Shown piece by piece: positions 24,324 through 32,742 of a stretch of DNA of 48,506 bases. Location: assembly GCA_022820505.1 (NCBI GenBank), contig JAJEFK010000019.1, positions 1 through 48,506 on the forward strand, written 5' to 3'. Origin of the DNA: Acidimicrobiia bacterium. GTDB lineage: Bacteria; Actinomycetota; Acidimicrobiia; Acidimicrobiales; Poriferisodalaceae. Below the pieces are notes generated by a model. It worked only from the letters and a program-made list of their open reading frames with translations. It did no database searches and was not told where the DNA came from. Made by a program: the position numbers and the translations under genes. The first letter of the stretch is position 1, and each line of letters starts with the position of its first letter.

Positions 24324-27173
24324 GTGACGCCGTACGAGTTCATTAGCAAGTGGCGAGCATCCACGCTGACTGAGCGCTCAGCGTCGCAGCAGCATTTCCT
24401 CGATCTCTGCGAGTTGCTCGGCGAACCCAAACCGGCGGAGGTGGACCCGCACGGCGAGTCGTATTGCTTCGAGCGAGGGGCGCGCAAGGATTCTGGCGGA
24501 GACGGATGGGCTGACGTCTGGAAGCGCCACCACTTCGCTTGGGAGTACAAGGGCAAGCGGAAGGACCTTGACGCTGCGTTTGGGCAGCTCCGGCAGTACT
24601 CCCTGGCGCTGGAGAACCCGCCCTTGCTGATCGTCTCGGACATGGAGCGGTTCCGCATCCGCACCAATTGGACAAACAGTGTCAGCAAGGTCTACGAGTT
24701 CGACCTCGCGGATCTTGCAGACGCCGAGACGCGCGACCTACTCAAGCGGGCCCTCTCAGACCCTGAGCACCTGCGGCCGGACAACACTCGGCAAGCACTC
24801 ACCGAGCAGGCGGCGGATTCCTTCTCGACAGTTGCGCAGACGCTTCGGGGACGCGGACATGACCCGCACGAGGTCGCACACTTTGTCAACCGGCTCGTGT
24901 TCTGCATGTTCGCGGAGGATGTGGGGCTGCTGCCCGATCACATGTTCACGCGGCTGCTGAAGCAGGTGCGACGCACACCGGCGCAGTTTGCAGAGCTCGC
25001 TAGCGATCTATTCCGGGGGATGGCCACCGGCGGACGGATCGGCTTCGAGTCGGTCGCTTGGTTCAACGGCGGCCTGTTCGACGATGATGCGGCGCTGCCG
25101 CTGGAGGCATCCGACATCGACACCGTGCTGGCAGCGGCGAGTCTCGACTGGTCGGAGATCGACCCGTCAATCCTCGGCACGCTGTTCGAGCGTGGGCTCG
25201 ACCCGGACAAACGCGCCCAGCTTGGGGCGCACTACACGGACCGCGACAAGATCATGATGATCGTCGAGCCTGTCGTGGTCCGCCCATTGCTTGCGGAATG
25301 GGAAGCGGAGAAAGCGGAGCTCGCCGAGGTCTTGGAGCGCGCAGATGCGGCCGAGGCGGCGGCTGTCCGCACCAGGCGGCGGAATGAGGCGACACAGCGG
25401 TATCGCAACTTCTTGAACCGGTTGAGGGCGTTCACGGTGCTCGACCCTGCGTGCGGCTCGGGCAATTTCTTGTATCTGGCCCTGCAAGCGCTCAAGGACC
25501 TAGAGCATCGGGTGCAGTTTGAGGCGGAGACGCTCGGCTTGGAGCGCGCCTTCCCGGAGATCGGTCCGGCGAATGTGAAGGGCATCGAGATCAATCCCTA
25601 CGCGGCGGAGTTGGCGCGCGTGTCGGTGTGGATCGGCGAGATTCAGTGGATGCGACGCAACGGATTCGCAGAGTCGCGCGACCCGATCCTGAAGCCGCTT
25701 GACACCATTGAGTGTCGCGATGCGATCCTGACGCCGGACAGCACCGAGCCGGACTGGCCGGAAGCGGAGGTCATCATCGGCAATCCACCGTTCTTGGGCG
25801 ACAAGCTCTTGAAGGCCGGCTTGGGCGAGGACTACGTGGGGCGGATGTTCGCGACCTACGCCAGTCGCGTACCCGGCGGAGCAGACCTCGTTTGCTACTG
25901 GTTCGAGAAGGCTGGCCAGCAGATCGCGGCTGGCAAGGCGAACCGAGTCGGGCTTGTCGCCACCAACTCGATTCGTGGCGGTGCGAACCGCAGGGCGCTG
26001 GAGGCCGCGACGGAGAATCGGCGGATCTTCGAGGCATGGAGCAATGAGCCATGGGTGATTGACGGAGCGGCAGTTCGGGTGTCACTGGTCTGCTTCTCGC
26101 ATGCAGACGACAGGTTCGTGAGGGGTTCGCGGCTCGACGGAGCGGCGGTTGACGAGATCTACACAGACTTAACCGCGTCGAGCGGTGGGGTCGGCGTCGA
26201 CCTCACGAAGGCCCGCCGTCTCGCTGAGAACGACGGCGTGGCCTTCGTAGGCGACCAGAAGAGTGGTCCCTTCGACATCTCGGGCGAGCGTGCACGCGAG
26301 TGGCTCCGCTTGCCGGCGAATCCGAATGGCCGGAACAACGCTGACGTTCTCAAGCCGTGGGTCAACGGGATGGACCTGACCCGGCGACCTGCGGGGAACT
26401 GGATCATCGACTTCGGACTGAGCATGTCTGCGGGTGAGGCGGCGCTCTACGAAGAGCCGTTCCGGTGGGTGCAAGAGCACGTCCTGCCCACATGGGAGGA
26501 ACAACGAAAGGCCCGGCGACGAGATTGCTGGTGGTTGCATCATTGGCCACGGCCGAAGATGCGGGCAGCACTCGACGGACTGTCGCGGTACATCGCCACA
26601 CCTACCGTCGCTAAGCACCGGCTGTTCGTGTGGCTCGATACTCGTATCTGCCCAGATCATCAGCTGATCGTCGTCGCACGTGACGACGACACCACTTTCG
26701 GCATGCTGCACAGCCGCTTCCACGAGCTCTGGTCGCTTCGGCACGGAACGAGCCTGGAGGACCGACCGCGTTACACGCCCACATCCACCTTCGCTACGTT
26801 CCCGTTCCCGTCCGGCATGGCGCCGAACGTTCCGACGGCTGACTATGACTCCGATCCTCGTGCTGTGGCAATTGCAGCGGCGGCTCGGCGCCTCGTGGCG
26901 CTGCGCGACCGCTGGCTCAACCCTCCCGAATGGGTTGAGTGGATCGATGAGCCGGTCCCCGGGTATCCGAAGCGGCCCGTTCCCCGCAATGACGAGTCGG
27001 CGATCGCGATCAAGGAACGTACGCTGACCAACCTCTACAACGACCGCCCTCAGTGGTTGGCCGACGCGCACCACGCCCTTGACGCAAGTGTGGCAGCGGC
27101 GTATGGCTGGCCAGCTGACCTCTCGGATGATGAGGTTCTTCGCGAGTTGATGTTGCTCAACGGAGGTACTTAG
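24324..27173 (+). CDS. MmeI-like (type IIL) fused restriction endonuclease-adenine methyltransferase
   Basis: A 949-residue single-chain restriction-modification enzyme. The N-terminal nuclease shows GWADVWKRHHFAWEYKGKRK, i.e. D64-X9-E74-x-K76, the spacing known from MmeI. A helical linker leads to an amino-methyltransferase domain: motif I DPACGSGNFLYLAL (from D374) and catalytic motif IV NPPF (N487), typical of N6-adenine or N4-cytosine methylation. The C-terminal 350 residues are the target-recognition domain, and length is close to MmeI. One protein cuts at a fixed distance and methylates one strand. The frame is intact. The target sequence cannot be read from the protein by eye. Confidence 0.92.
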   Translation: MTPYEFISKWRASTLTERSASQQHFLDLCELLGEPKPAEVDPHGESYCFERGARKDSGGDGWADVWKRHHFAWEYKGKRKDLDAAFGQLRQYSLALENPPLLIVSDMERFRIRTNWTNSVSKVYEFDLADLADAETRDLLKRALSDPEHLRPDNTRQALTEQAADSFSTVAQTLRGRGHDPHEVAHFVNRLVFCMFAEDVGLLPDHMFTRLLKQVRRTPAQFAELASDLFRGMATGGRIGFESVAWFNGGLFDDDAALPLEASDIDTVLAAASLDWSEIDPSILGTLFERGLDPDKRAQLGAHYTDRDKIMMIVEPVVVRPLLAEWEAEKAELAEVLERADAAEAAAVRTRRRNEATQRYRNFLNRLRAFTVLDPACGSGNFLYLALQALKDLEHRVQFEAETLGLERAFPEIGPANVKGIEINPYAAELARVSVWIGEIQWMRRNGFAESRDPILKPLDTIECRDAILTPDSTEPDWPEAEVIIGNPPFLGDKLLKAGLGEDYVGRMFATYASRVPGGADLVCYWFEKAGQQIAAGKANRVGLVATNSIRGGANRRALEAATENRRIFEAWSNEPWVIDGAAVRVSLVCFSHADDRFVRGSRLDGAAVDEIYTDLTASSGGVGVDLTKARRLAENDGVAFVGDQKSGPFDISGERAREWLRLPANPNGRNNADVLKPWVNGMDLTRRPAGNWIIDFGLSMSAGEAALYEEPFRWVQEHVLPTWEEQRKARRRDCWWLHHWPRPKMRAALDGLSRYIATPTVAKHRLFVWLDTRICPDHQLIVVARDDDTTFGMLHSRFHELWSLRHGTSLEDRPRYTPTSTFATFPFPSGMAPNVPTADYDSDPRAVAIAAAARRLVALRDRWLNPPEWVEWIDEPVPGYPKRPVPRNDESAIAIKERTLTNLYNDRPQWLADAHHALDASVAAAYGWPADLSDDEVLRELMLLNGGT

Positions 27174-27230
27174 CCCGAGACGCAGCCTCCATCTGAGTGC
27201 TCAGGTTCCGGTGAGCTGACTTGCCGAACC

Positions 27231-28319
27231 TCAATCCTCGACGAGTGCCCAGATTCGTTTCAGCGGCAGCTCGGCTTGGAGCTCCTTGTCGAGCTTGTCG
27301 TAGTTGCGGAAGACGGCTTCGATGAGGTCATCGGCATCCCAGACCCGAACACGGAAGAACTGGCTGCGCATCTCCCTACGAGCAGGCCGGTTGACACCGC
27401 CCCAGGCAACTAGCAGGCCTTGGTCGGCATCTTGGCTGCTCAGCACGCCATTGAGCTCGCGGACGACTTTCACGTCTACCGGGGTAGGGCTGGACTTGAC
27501 CTGGACGATGACACGTGGGCTGTCGAGCCCGAGCGGTCCGCGTCCGGCAAAGACGTCGATTCCGCCATCCGGCCCCGGCGGTGCGGTGTCTACGGTGAAG
27601 CCCTCAGCCTTGAGAATCTCAGCCACCAGACGCGACAACTCGTGCTCAGCGAAGTGCTCGGCGATGTGTCGCTGGATGCGATCCTTGCCCACGCGCTCCA
27701 AGTCGACATCTGAATCTTCCGGCTCTTCCTCGTCGGGTTCAACCGAATCACGGTCGGCAGCGGAGTCGGTACTCGGCTGCCTTCTCGATTCCGCAGGTCG
27801 CGCGCCCGGGTCGCTGCCGGTCGCAAGCAGCTGGTGCAGTCGCCAGTTGCCGTCATTGCGGGTGATCGTGCAGATGGTGAGCGCTGAGCCCAGCGAATTC
27901 AGCAGGTCTTGCTTGACCGCAGTGCGCGGTACGTCAGTGCGCTTCCATGTAACGGAGACGACGTGCCGCCAGTCGGGCTCGGGGTCATCGCTATACCAGT
28001 AGGGCTGCGTCACGATGCCAAATGCGATTTGGGAGGTCGTCTTCAGCGGCAGCACCACAAGGTCACCGACGCGGACTCGACTTCGCAAAGTCCACAGTTG
28101 GTTGGCCTGCGTCAAGATCGACTTGTCGCGCGCCCCCGGCATCCCGTCACGGATGATTCGTTCGAGCTCGTCGCGGCTCGAGATGGTCCTGAGGTCGGGA
28201 ACGTCTGCCCAACCGAGGCTGGCAAGTCCGTGCTCGATGTTGAAGTCCTCGCGTTCGCCGGACTTTCCAGCACGAATCAACCACGCCGTCGCTGACGCAG
28301 TCTCGGTTGGATTCACCAC
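27231..28319 (-). CDS. Mrr-type type IV restriction endonuclease with N-terminal reader-like domain
   Basis: About 362 residues. The C-terminal Mrr catalytic domain has HELSRLVAEILKAEGFTVD, PGPDGGIDVFAGRG (D255) and RVIVQVKSS (Q273-x-K275), the D...QxK nuclease motif of Mrr enzymes. The N-terminal 150 residues (TAWLIRAGKSGEREDFNIEH, RVGDLVVLPLKTTSQIAFGI) look like an EVE/PUA-like domain, a fold that recognises modified bases. An acidic linker (DEEEPEDSDVD) joins them. Expected role: cleavage of incoming DNA carrying foreign methylation. GTG 28319 is preferred because GGAGGGG lies nine bases ahead; the open frame upstream has no similarity. It converges on the MmeI-like gene. Confidence 0.85.
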   Translation of the reverse strand: MVNPTETASATAWLIRAGKSGEREDFNIEHGLASLGWADVPDLRTISSRDELERIIRDGMPGARDKSILTQANQLWTLRSRVRVGDLVVLPLKTTSQIAFGIVTQPYWYSDDPEPDWRHVVSVTWKRTDVPRTAVKQDLLNSLGSALTICTITRNDGNWRLHQLLATGSDPGARPAESRRQPSTDSAADRDSVEPDEEEPEDSDVDLERVGKDRIQRHIAEHFAEHELSRLVAEILKAEGFTVDTAPPGPDGGIDVFAGRGPLGLDSPRVIVQVKSSPTPVDVKVVRELNGVLSSQDADQGLLVAWGGVNRPARREMRSQFFRVRVWDADDLIEAVFRNYDKLDKELQAELPLKRIWALVED

Positions 28320-28477
28320 TGGCTCATTCCCCTCCGACGAGGCGCTCAGGCACGTGCCATGTGAGCTAAACGCCTGCCCACTTGGGATTCGGGCGTTTCT
28401 AACACAACTGCTCGCTCCGGGATCAGTGCAGTTGACTTCGAGCTCCGGCCACCTGATGGGCGCGCTCGGCAACGGGT

Positions 28478-28926
28478 TCAGAAGACTGGGAAGACGGTTC
28501 CCGTGGAGCGTTCGGCTCGGGTCAGGGCGTAGAGGACGCCCCAGTCGCCATTGCGGTCTCGGGCGATGTTGATGCAGATCTCGATGATGATGGCTGCGCC
28601 CTCCGGGTCGGTGGCGGGACGGGGTTGGCTTGTGCTGACGGCGAGGTCGTCGAGATGCAGGAGCGCCGCGATCAGCCTGGTGCGGCAGAAGTCGTCGAGT
28701 GTGAGCAGCCGGCCTCCCAGCGCGGCGACGAGACGGTCATCGGGTTCCTCGGCCAGCCGTGTTTCGAGGTCGGTGGCCAATTGGCGGCACTTGACCGCGG
28801 TGGCTTCGTGACCGATGGCCGATTCGGCGGCGGAGACATCTTTGATCTGGTCGTGGATGGGAGAGTCGACCGCGGCGTGGAAGTAGGTGACCGCGGTGAG
28901 CAGGTCGCCGTCGGGACGGGGGTCTT
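28478..28926 (-). pseudogene. Truncated second copy of a maleylpyruvate-isomerase-like gene
   Basis: The segment encodes the C-terminal ~145 residues of the protein at 29985-30650, nearly identical, ending TVFPVF at the same position. Similarity stops abruptly near 28918, and a TAA in frame lies just beyond, so the N-terminal third including its metal-binding helix is missing. Over the last 99 residues only five amino acids differ, whereas the DNA shows many more changes, mostly synonymous. The copy therefore diverged as a working gene before truncation rather than by recent duplication. A short TTG-initiated product from 28780 could still be made. Confidence 0.8.
28480..28918. repeat. Direct repeat, copy A (partner 29987-30424)
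   Basis: About 438 bases aligned by eye without gaps against 29987-30424, in the same orientation, with well over 90% identity. Both copies start at the 3' end of the gene. Copy A ends abruptly at GTCGCCGTCGGGACGGG, where copy B continues into the rest of the coding region. The interval between the copies holds a dyad-rich stretch and one DUF1330 gene. Homologous recombination between them would delete about 1.5 kb. Confidence 0.85.
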
Positions 28927-29443
28927 ACACCCGGGCGTGCGGCGGCGGACCGCGCGGTCCGATATGGGGCGCACAACTTGCAGCCCTGCATTTGTGCAGG
29001 TCACAGGCTTGTAGCCTGTCGTAGCTTCGTGGGTTGTCGAAGCGTCGCGAAACTCGTGTCGTGAGCCTCTACGAATCCGTCGAGCAGCGTGGTCAGCCAT
29101 CAGCGAGTCTGGCTGGCCCTCGGCGCCGCAACCGAAGAGTCCTCTCTACTCAGCCCATGGTCATAGCGGACACTGATGCTCAAGAGCTGGAGGACGAGAT
29201 TCGTCGTCACGAGCAGCAAGGCACGGACCTGCCCACGGTTCCGCGAAGCGACCTGGAAGCCTGCTTTCCGGACAAGCCTGCCGACTAGCCGTCGCGGATG
29301 GTTGGGAGCGGCTTCCTGAGTCCCTTGAGCACCTTCGGCGCTTGGGCAATCGTCAACCCGAGTTGGTGAGACGCTGCGCCTGGAACGCTATGGATCGAGT
29401 GATGCGCTAGGCCAGTGTTGGTCGCCCGTGGGACCGCTGAGGG
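28927..29443. other. Non-coding stretch at the right edge of the defence island
   Basis: About 520 bases with no convincing gene. The first 100 bases are dyad-rich (listed separately). A possible 43-residue frame, ATG 29158 to TAG 29288 (MVIADTDAQELEDEIRRHEQ...), is acidic and helical but lacks a clear ribosome site or recognisable similarity. The remainder shows nothing I can name. It separates the truncated gene copy from the intact catabolic cluster and probably includes the junction between imported and resident DNA. Confidence 0.5.
28946..29019. repeat. Cluster of three perfect dyads beside the repeat breakpoint
   Basis: Three perfect inverted repeats lie within 75 bases. CGGACCGCGCGGTCCG (28946-28961) is a 16-base palindrome. 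CCTGCA-TTTG-TGCAGG (28985-29000) and ACAGGCT-TGT-AGCCTGT (29003-29019) are hairpins with 6- and 7-base stems. No T-run follows in either direction, so they do not look like simple terminators. Their position 28 bases from the point where the duplicated gene is cut suggests a recombination or element-end function. Confidence 0.55.
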
Positions 29444-29962
29444 TTACAACGTGGCTTTGAGTTCGTCGAGGCTTGAGTACTCGGTCAGGTCGTCGGATTC
29501 CCGAGCCTGTCGCAGGGCTTCGATGGTTTCGGCGGCGACGAATGGATCGCCGGCCAGGTGCAGCATGTGGTGTTTGGCGAGGCCTGCACGACGGTGCCGG
29601 GAGCTTGACTGGAACGCCGAGTCTGCGAGCATCGCCAGGAATGCCGAGCGTGTCGGGAAGTACATGACGGCAGCGATGTCGAAGTCGAGGGTGTCGGGAC
29701 CCATCATCACTTGGTCGACGGTGGTGCTGAACACGACTCTGCCGCCGAGATCCTTCAGCTTCGCTCCGGCCTCGGTTAGGTAGCGACCGAAGGCCTCTTC
29801 GCCGCTGACGTCAGCGAGTGGCGTGCCGAATTCTGGGTCTCCTGGCTGATACTGCGCTCGCTCGTTGAGCTTGAAGAGATTCAGCGCCGCGAGGGGCGCG
29901 TCCATGGGCAGAGATTTCAGTTGCGCCAACTGCGCCTCGGTGGGTGCGTTGCTCGAAGACAC
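29444..29962 (-). CDS. DUF1330-like protein
   Basis: A 172-residue protein of the ferredoxin-like DUF1330/dimeric alpha-beta-barrel type. Signatures are PLAALNLFKLNERAQY near the start, YLTEAGAKLKDLGGRVVF in the middle and DIAAVMYFPTRSAFLAML toward the end, parallel to the two other DUF1330-like genes at 32066 and 47426. Function of the family is undefined; members often accompany flavin monooxygenases. It is the last gene of the leftward cluster that starts with the DUF1330 gene at 32479. Confidence 0.8.
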   Translation of the reverse strand: MSSSNAPTEAQLAQLKSLPMDAPLAALNLFKLNERAQYQPGDPEFGTPLADVSGEEAFGRYLTEAGAKLKDLGGRVVFSTTVDQVMMGPDTLDFDIAAVMYFPTRSAFLAMLADSAFQSSSRHRRAGLAKHHMLHLAGDPFVAAETIEALRQARESDDLTEYSSLDELKATL

Positions 29963-29984
29963 GGGTGTTCCCTTCGGCTGGCGC

Positions 29985-30650
29985 CTAGAAGACGGGGAAG
30001 ACGGTTTGCGTTGAGCGTTCGGCTCGGGTCAGCGCGTAGAGGACGCCCCAGTCGCCGTTGCGGTCTCGGGCGATGTTGATGCAGATCTCGATGATGATGG
30101 CCGCGCCCTCTGGGTCGGTGGCTGGGCGAGGCTGGCCGATGCTGACGGCAAGGTCGTCGAGATGGAGGAGTACTTCGATCAGCCTGGTGCGGCAGAAGTC
30201 GTCGAGGGTGAGCAGCCGGCCTCCCAGCGCGGCGACGAGACGGTCGTCGGGTTCCTCGGCCAGCCGTGTTTCGAGGTCGGTGGCCAGTTGGCGGCACTTG
30301 ACCGCGGTGGCTTCGTGACCGATGGCCGATTCGGTGGCGGAGACGTCCTTGATCTGGTCGTGGATGGGAGAGTCGACCGCGGCGTGGAAGTAGGTGACTG
30401 CGGTGAGCAGGTCGCCGTCGGGGCGCCGATCTGGCGGGGTGCGGTCGAGGTAGGCGATCGTGGCTCCGGCGGCGCGTACGAGGTGGGCCGAGAGGGCCCC
30501 GACCGTCATGCCGTCGAGAGCGGACGGCTGATCCCACCGCTCGGCTGTGGCTGGGGTGGCGATGAGCTCGGCCGCTTGAGTGACGGCTTCGACCACGAGG
30601 GCCCGGACGCGGGCCGAGTCGTTCGACAGTTCGATGACGGGCGTACTCAT
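29985..30650 (-). CDS. Maleylpyruvate-isomerase-like (DinB-fold, mycothiol-dependent type) protein
   Basis: A 221-residue four-helix-bundle protein. MTVGALSAHLVRAAGATIAY (about 48-67) supplies the first metal-binding histidine in the usual 'W.....L..H' context, preceded by the typical A...W..PS.L motif. LLTLDDFCRTRLIEVLLHLD contains the later histidine. Relatives include mycothiol-dependent maleylpyruvate isomerase and other thiol-dependent transferases. Its stop and 3' two-thirds are duplicated at 28480-28918. It lies 12 bases after the LLM monooxygenase gene, so co-transcribed. Precise reaction unknown. Confidence 0.82.
   Translation of the reverse strand: MSTPVIELSNDSARVRALVVEAVTQAAELIATPATAERWDQPSALDGMTVGALSAHLVRAAGATIAYLDRTPPDRRPDGDLLTAVTYFHAAVDSPIHDQIKDVSATESAIGHEATAVKCRQLATDLETRLAEEPDDRLVAALGGRLLTLDDFCRTRLIEVLLHLDDLAVSIGQPRPATDPEGAAIIIEICINIARDRNGDWGVLYALTRAERSTQTVFPVF
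29987..30424. repeat. Direct repeat, copy B (partner 28480-28918)
   Basis: This is the 3' two-thirds of the intact maleylpyruvate-isomerase-like gene, matched by the truncated copy at 28480-28918 in the same orientation. The match ends at GTCGCCGTCGGG, after which only this copy continues in the coding frame. Confidence 0.85.
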
Positions 30651-30662
30651 GTCAGTTCTCCT

Positions 30663-32021
30663 TCAGCGGGGGCGGGGGTAGGTGGGGTGCAGGTGGCGCT
30701 GGCCGGGGCCGAAGAAGTTCTCCCGGAAGGTGGTGCCCTCGTAGCTGGTGCGGAACCGGTCTCGCCGCTGGAGCTCGGGAATGAGATAGTCGACGATCTG
30801 GGAGAAACCCCAGGGGACAGGTGCCGTCGTCACGTTGAACCCGTCGACTCCGGTGGTCTCCATGAATGCCTCCAGCTGATCGGCGACAGTGGTGGGTGAG
30901 CCCACGAACCCCAGCCCGCCGGCAGTGTCAGACAGCCGCCGGGCGACATCACCGACGGTCCAGACCTTGTCGGGATCCTCCAGCTTCCAGCGCTCGACCT
31001 GGGTGCGGATCGCGTTCGCCTCGATGTCATCGATCGGTGTGTCAGGCGGGTGACCGCCGAGGTCGATGCCCGTCCAGCCGCAGTACAGAGCCAGGTAGCC
31101 GTCGACCGAGAACAGCCGTGACCACTCGTCGCGCATCGCCCGGGCCTCGGCGTCGGTCTCGGCAACCACCACCCGCGCCACCTGCAATGCCTTGATGTGT
31201 CCGGGGTCACGGCCGGCTGCCGCGGCCTGCTCGCGCAGCGACGCCACGACGGCGGCGCCCTTGTCGTTGCCCGGCACCGACATGAACACGACCTCGCCGG
31301 TGTTGGCTGCGAACTCGACGCCGCGTGCCGAATTCCCCGCCTGGTACAGCACCGGCGTGCGCTGCGGGGAGGGCTCGACCATGTGCGGGCCTTGCACCGT
31401 GAACCATTCGCCGGAATGGTCGATCTCGTGCACCTTGGCCGGGTCGGTGAACGTGTCGGCCTCGGCATTGCGCACGATCGCCCCGTCGTCCCAGCTCTGC
31501 TCCCACAGCTTCAGGCAGACATCCACGTACTCGTCGGCCCGGTCGTACCGGGTGTCGTGGGCGAGGATCTGGCCGAGCCCCTGACGTTCGGCATCGGACA
31601 GGTACGAGGTCACGATGTTCCAGCCGACACGGCCTCCCGTGAGGTGGTCGAGGGTCGAGAACAGCCGAGCCGTGTGGTACGGCGCGTGGTGGCTGGTGGA
31701 GAAAGTCACGGCGAAGCCGAGATGCTCGGTGCACGCCGCCAGCGCCGGGATCAGCAGCGTGGGGTCGATGCCGGGAATCTGGACCGCGCCGCGCAACGCC
31801 GCCTCGCGGCTCGCCCCGTACACGTCATAGGTGCCCAGCACATCGGCGAAGAAGATCCCGTCGAAGCAGCCCCGCTCCAGGGTGCGCACGAGGTGCTGCC
31901 ACCAGCTCAGCGTCCGGTACCCCCACGACGTCTCGTCGGCAGGGTGCTTCCACATTCCCTTGATCTGATGATTCGGCGACGCCTGAATGAATGCGCTCAG
32001 ATGCATAGCGCCACGGTCCAT
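30663..32021 (-). CDS. LLM-class FMN-dependent monooxygenase (NtaA/SnaA/DszA type)
   Basis: A 452-residue bacterial-luciferase-fold enzyme. Signatures of the NtaA/SnaA/SoxA(DszA) group are HLSAFIQASPNHQIKGMWKH, GCFDGIFFADVLGTYDVYG, LTGGRVGWNIVTSY, RYDRADEYVDVCLKLWEQSW and RTPVLYQAGNSARGVEFAA. These two-component monooxygenases use FMNH2 supplied by a separate reductase, which is not in this window, to oxidise amine- or sulfur-containing chelates and heterocycles. ATG 32021 gives full length; ATG 32006 is an alternative. It is transcribed with DUF1330 and DinB-fold genes. Substrate unknown. Confidence 0.93.
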   Translation of the reverse strand: MDRGAMHLSAFIQASPNHQIKGMWKHPADETSWGYRTLSWWQHLVRTLERGCFDGIFFADVLGTYDVYGASREAALRGAVQIPGIDPTLLIPALAACTEHLGFAVTFSTSHHAPYHTARLFSTLDHLTGGRVGWNIVTSYLSDAERQGLGQILAHDTRYDRADEYVDVCLKLWEQSWDDGAIVRNAEADTFTDPAKVHEIDHSGEWFTVQGPHMVEPSPQRTPVLYQAGNSARGVEFAANTGEVVFMSVPGNDKGAAVVASLREQAAAAGRDPGHIKALQVARVVVAETDAEARAMRDEWSRLFSVDGYLALYCGWTGIDLGGHPPDTPIDDIEANAIRTQVERWKLEDPDKVWTVGDVARRLSDTAGGLGFVGSPTTVADQLEAFMETTGVDGFNVTTAPVPWGFSQIVDYLIPELQRRDRFRTSYEGTTFRENFFGPGQRHLHPTYPRPR

Positions 32022-32065
32022 CAGTGCGCCGGTTCGAACAGCGGGATTGCCATGGCGTGCCCCAG

Positions 32066-32479
32066 TCAGAGGTTGGCCACGGCGGGTCGTGTGGTCAGCA
32101 GGTCCTGGCAGAGCAGGCCGGCGTCGCGGTGGCGGTGCATCTCGGGGTAGTCGGCATGGTTGAGCGTCGCGATGAACGCAGCTCGGCTGGGGAAGTGCAT
32201 GATCAGCACGGCGTCCCAGTCGCCTTGCCCGATGAAATAGCGCTCGCCATGTCCGTAGAGCAGGCAGGTTCCGCCCACCTCGGCCGCGGCAGTTCGGAAA
32301 GCATCGACATAGCGCTGGTAGGCGGCAATGCCGGACTCGTCATTGGCGTGCTCGGGTTCATCTGGCCCGTACGCGGCCTTGACCCGGAACTTCAGCAGGT
32401 TGACCTGTGCGATGGGCCCGTCGTACGGGTCGTCGCGGAAGGCGCGGAATTGGTCGGCAGTCGGCTGCATGGCAGGCAT
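32066..32479 (-). CDS. DUF1330-like protein
   Basis: A 137-residue protein. DGPIAQVNLLKFRVKAAYGP, YQRYVDAFRTAAAEVGGTCL and DAVLIMHFPSRAAFIATLNH are the three conserved blocks of DUF1330-type ferredoxin-like folds. It starts the leftward cluster with the LLM monooxygenase, 44 bases ahead of it. Function unknown; a small binding or isomerising partner of the oxygenase is possible, inferred from repeated co-location only. Confidence 0.82.
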   Translation of the reverse strand: MPAMQPTADQFRAFRDDPYDGPIAQVNLLKFRVKAAYGPDEPEHANDESGIAAYQRYVDAFRTAAAEVGGTCLLYGHGERYFIGQGDWDAVLIMHFPSRAAFIATLNHADYPEMHRHRDAGLLCQDLLTTRPAVANL

Positions 32480-32742
32480 GGCACCTCGCTGTCGGTTCGG
32501 GGCAGTCGCACGGATCGTGCGAAGCGAGCCCCCTCAGTGAAGCGCAATGCGCCCGCCGCCGCTAGCGGGCCGACCTGCTGCGCCAGCACCACTTCAGCGA
32601 GGCGGGAAATTCGGGGCGGGGTGACCGTGGTCAGACACCCGCACGCAGCGGTTGGTCATGGTGCGGCCGCCTTCGACTGTAATGGTGATGACATCGCCGT
32701 CGGCAGCTAGCTGACTCCATGCCTACAGAGAAGGGAACCACC

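Noticed and set aside
28985..29019. Rho-independent terminator
   Set aside because: Stems are present but no T-run follows on either strand.
29034..29288. An 84-codon frame in the island-edge gap
   Set aside because: Only the last half looks protein-like; no ribosome site or similarity. Mentioned as a possible 43-residue product only.
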